From Chloroflexota bacterium (GTDB lineage Bacteria; Chloroflexota; Limnocylindria; Limnocylindrales; CSP1-4), in assembly GCA_021815005.1 (NCBI GenBank), contig JAKAHL010000026.1:1-12480 (forward strand): a stretch of DNA of 12,480 bases, read 5' to 3'. This document shows positions 12,401 through 12,480 of the stretch, in pieces. The notes under the pieces are model-generated. The model did not search any database, was not told the DNA's origin, and saw only the letters and a list, made by a program, of their open reading frames with translations. The position numbers were made by a program, and so were the translations under genes. Numbering within the stretch: position 1 is the stretch's first letter; each line of letters starts with the position of its first letter.

Positions 12401-12480
12401 GGGACGGCCGCCCAGGGCGTCGAGCGATGGGCCGCCGGGGTGGGACGTGGCCGCCGCGGGGCGCGGCGCGGGGGCGCGCC

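Noticed and set aside
1..12480. CRISPR array, prophage, insertion sequence, toxin-antitoxin or defence genes
   Set aside because: No spaced repeat array, transposase, integrase, terminal inverted repeats or recognisable defence domain was seen on either strand; the short repeats found are isolated pairs.

Overview
This window is very GC-rich DNA (by eye over 70% G+C) with densely packed genes, several GTG starts and several overlapping stop/start junctions. It looks chromosomal. The gene content suggests a high-GC bacterium of the Chloroflexota (Limnocylindria-like) or Actinomycetota type: a Ddn-type deazaflavin (F420) oxidoreductase, an orotate phosphoribosyltransferase with a C-terminal CxxC tail, and a class 1B-like dihydroorotate dehydrogenase. 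The taxonomic placement is inference. No search was run. I see no mobile element, CRISPR array, tRNA or rRNA.

Layout. Left part, minus strand (121-2903): a Ddn-family oxidoreductase, a Cys-less ArsC/Spx-like protein, a LOG-family phosphoribohydrolase, and an EamA-type exporter joined to LOG by a 4-base GTGA overlap. Plus-strand block (2995-4895), divergent from the first: a small ACT-domain protein, a two-part ACT plus Rossmann-like protein resembling archaeal DUF5612 proteins, and exonuclease III. Minus strand (5013-6952): ornithine carbamoyltransferase and carbamate kinase, joined by a TGATG junction, with no arginine deiminase beside them. Minus strand (7100-9496): a metallo-beta-lactamase/beta-CASP RNase-like protein, then a membrane protein of unknown function with an internal duplication. 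Plus strand (9604-10320): a YczE-type membrane protein. Minus strand (10390-12400 and probably beyond the edge): pyrD, a DUF1294 membrane protein joined by GTGA, and pyrE.

How genes work together. pyrD and pyrE catalyse consecutive steps of UMP synthesis (dihydroorotate to orotate to OMP). arcB and arcC together can turn citrulline plus phosphate and ADP into ornithine, ammonia, CO2 and ATP. The two ACT proteins are adjacent and probably co-expressed, perhaps as a ligand-sensing pair. The rest look like housekeeping or accessory single genes.

Regulation. Five starts that follow an intergenic gap carry a TANNNT hexamer (usually with G before it). In four of them it lies 6 to 9 bases before the start codon, the geometry expected of leaderless transcripts. 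One of these would drive a 14-codon leader ORF overlapping the Ddn start. The most unusual items are the ACT/DUF5612-like pair, the Cys-less ArsC-like protein, the leader-ORF arrangement, and a dihydroorotate dehydrogenase altered at several conserved positions. I did not find a convincing new multi-gene system.
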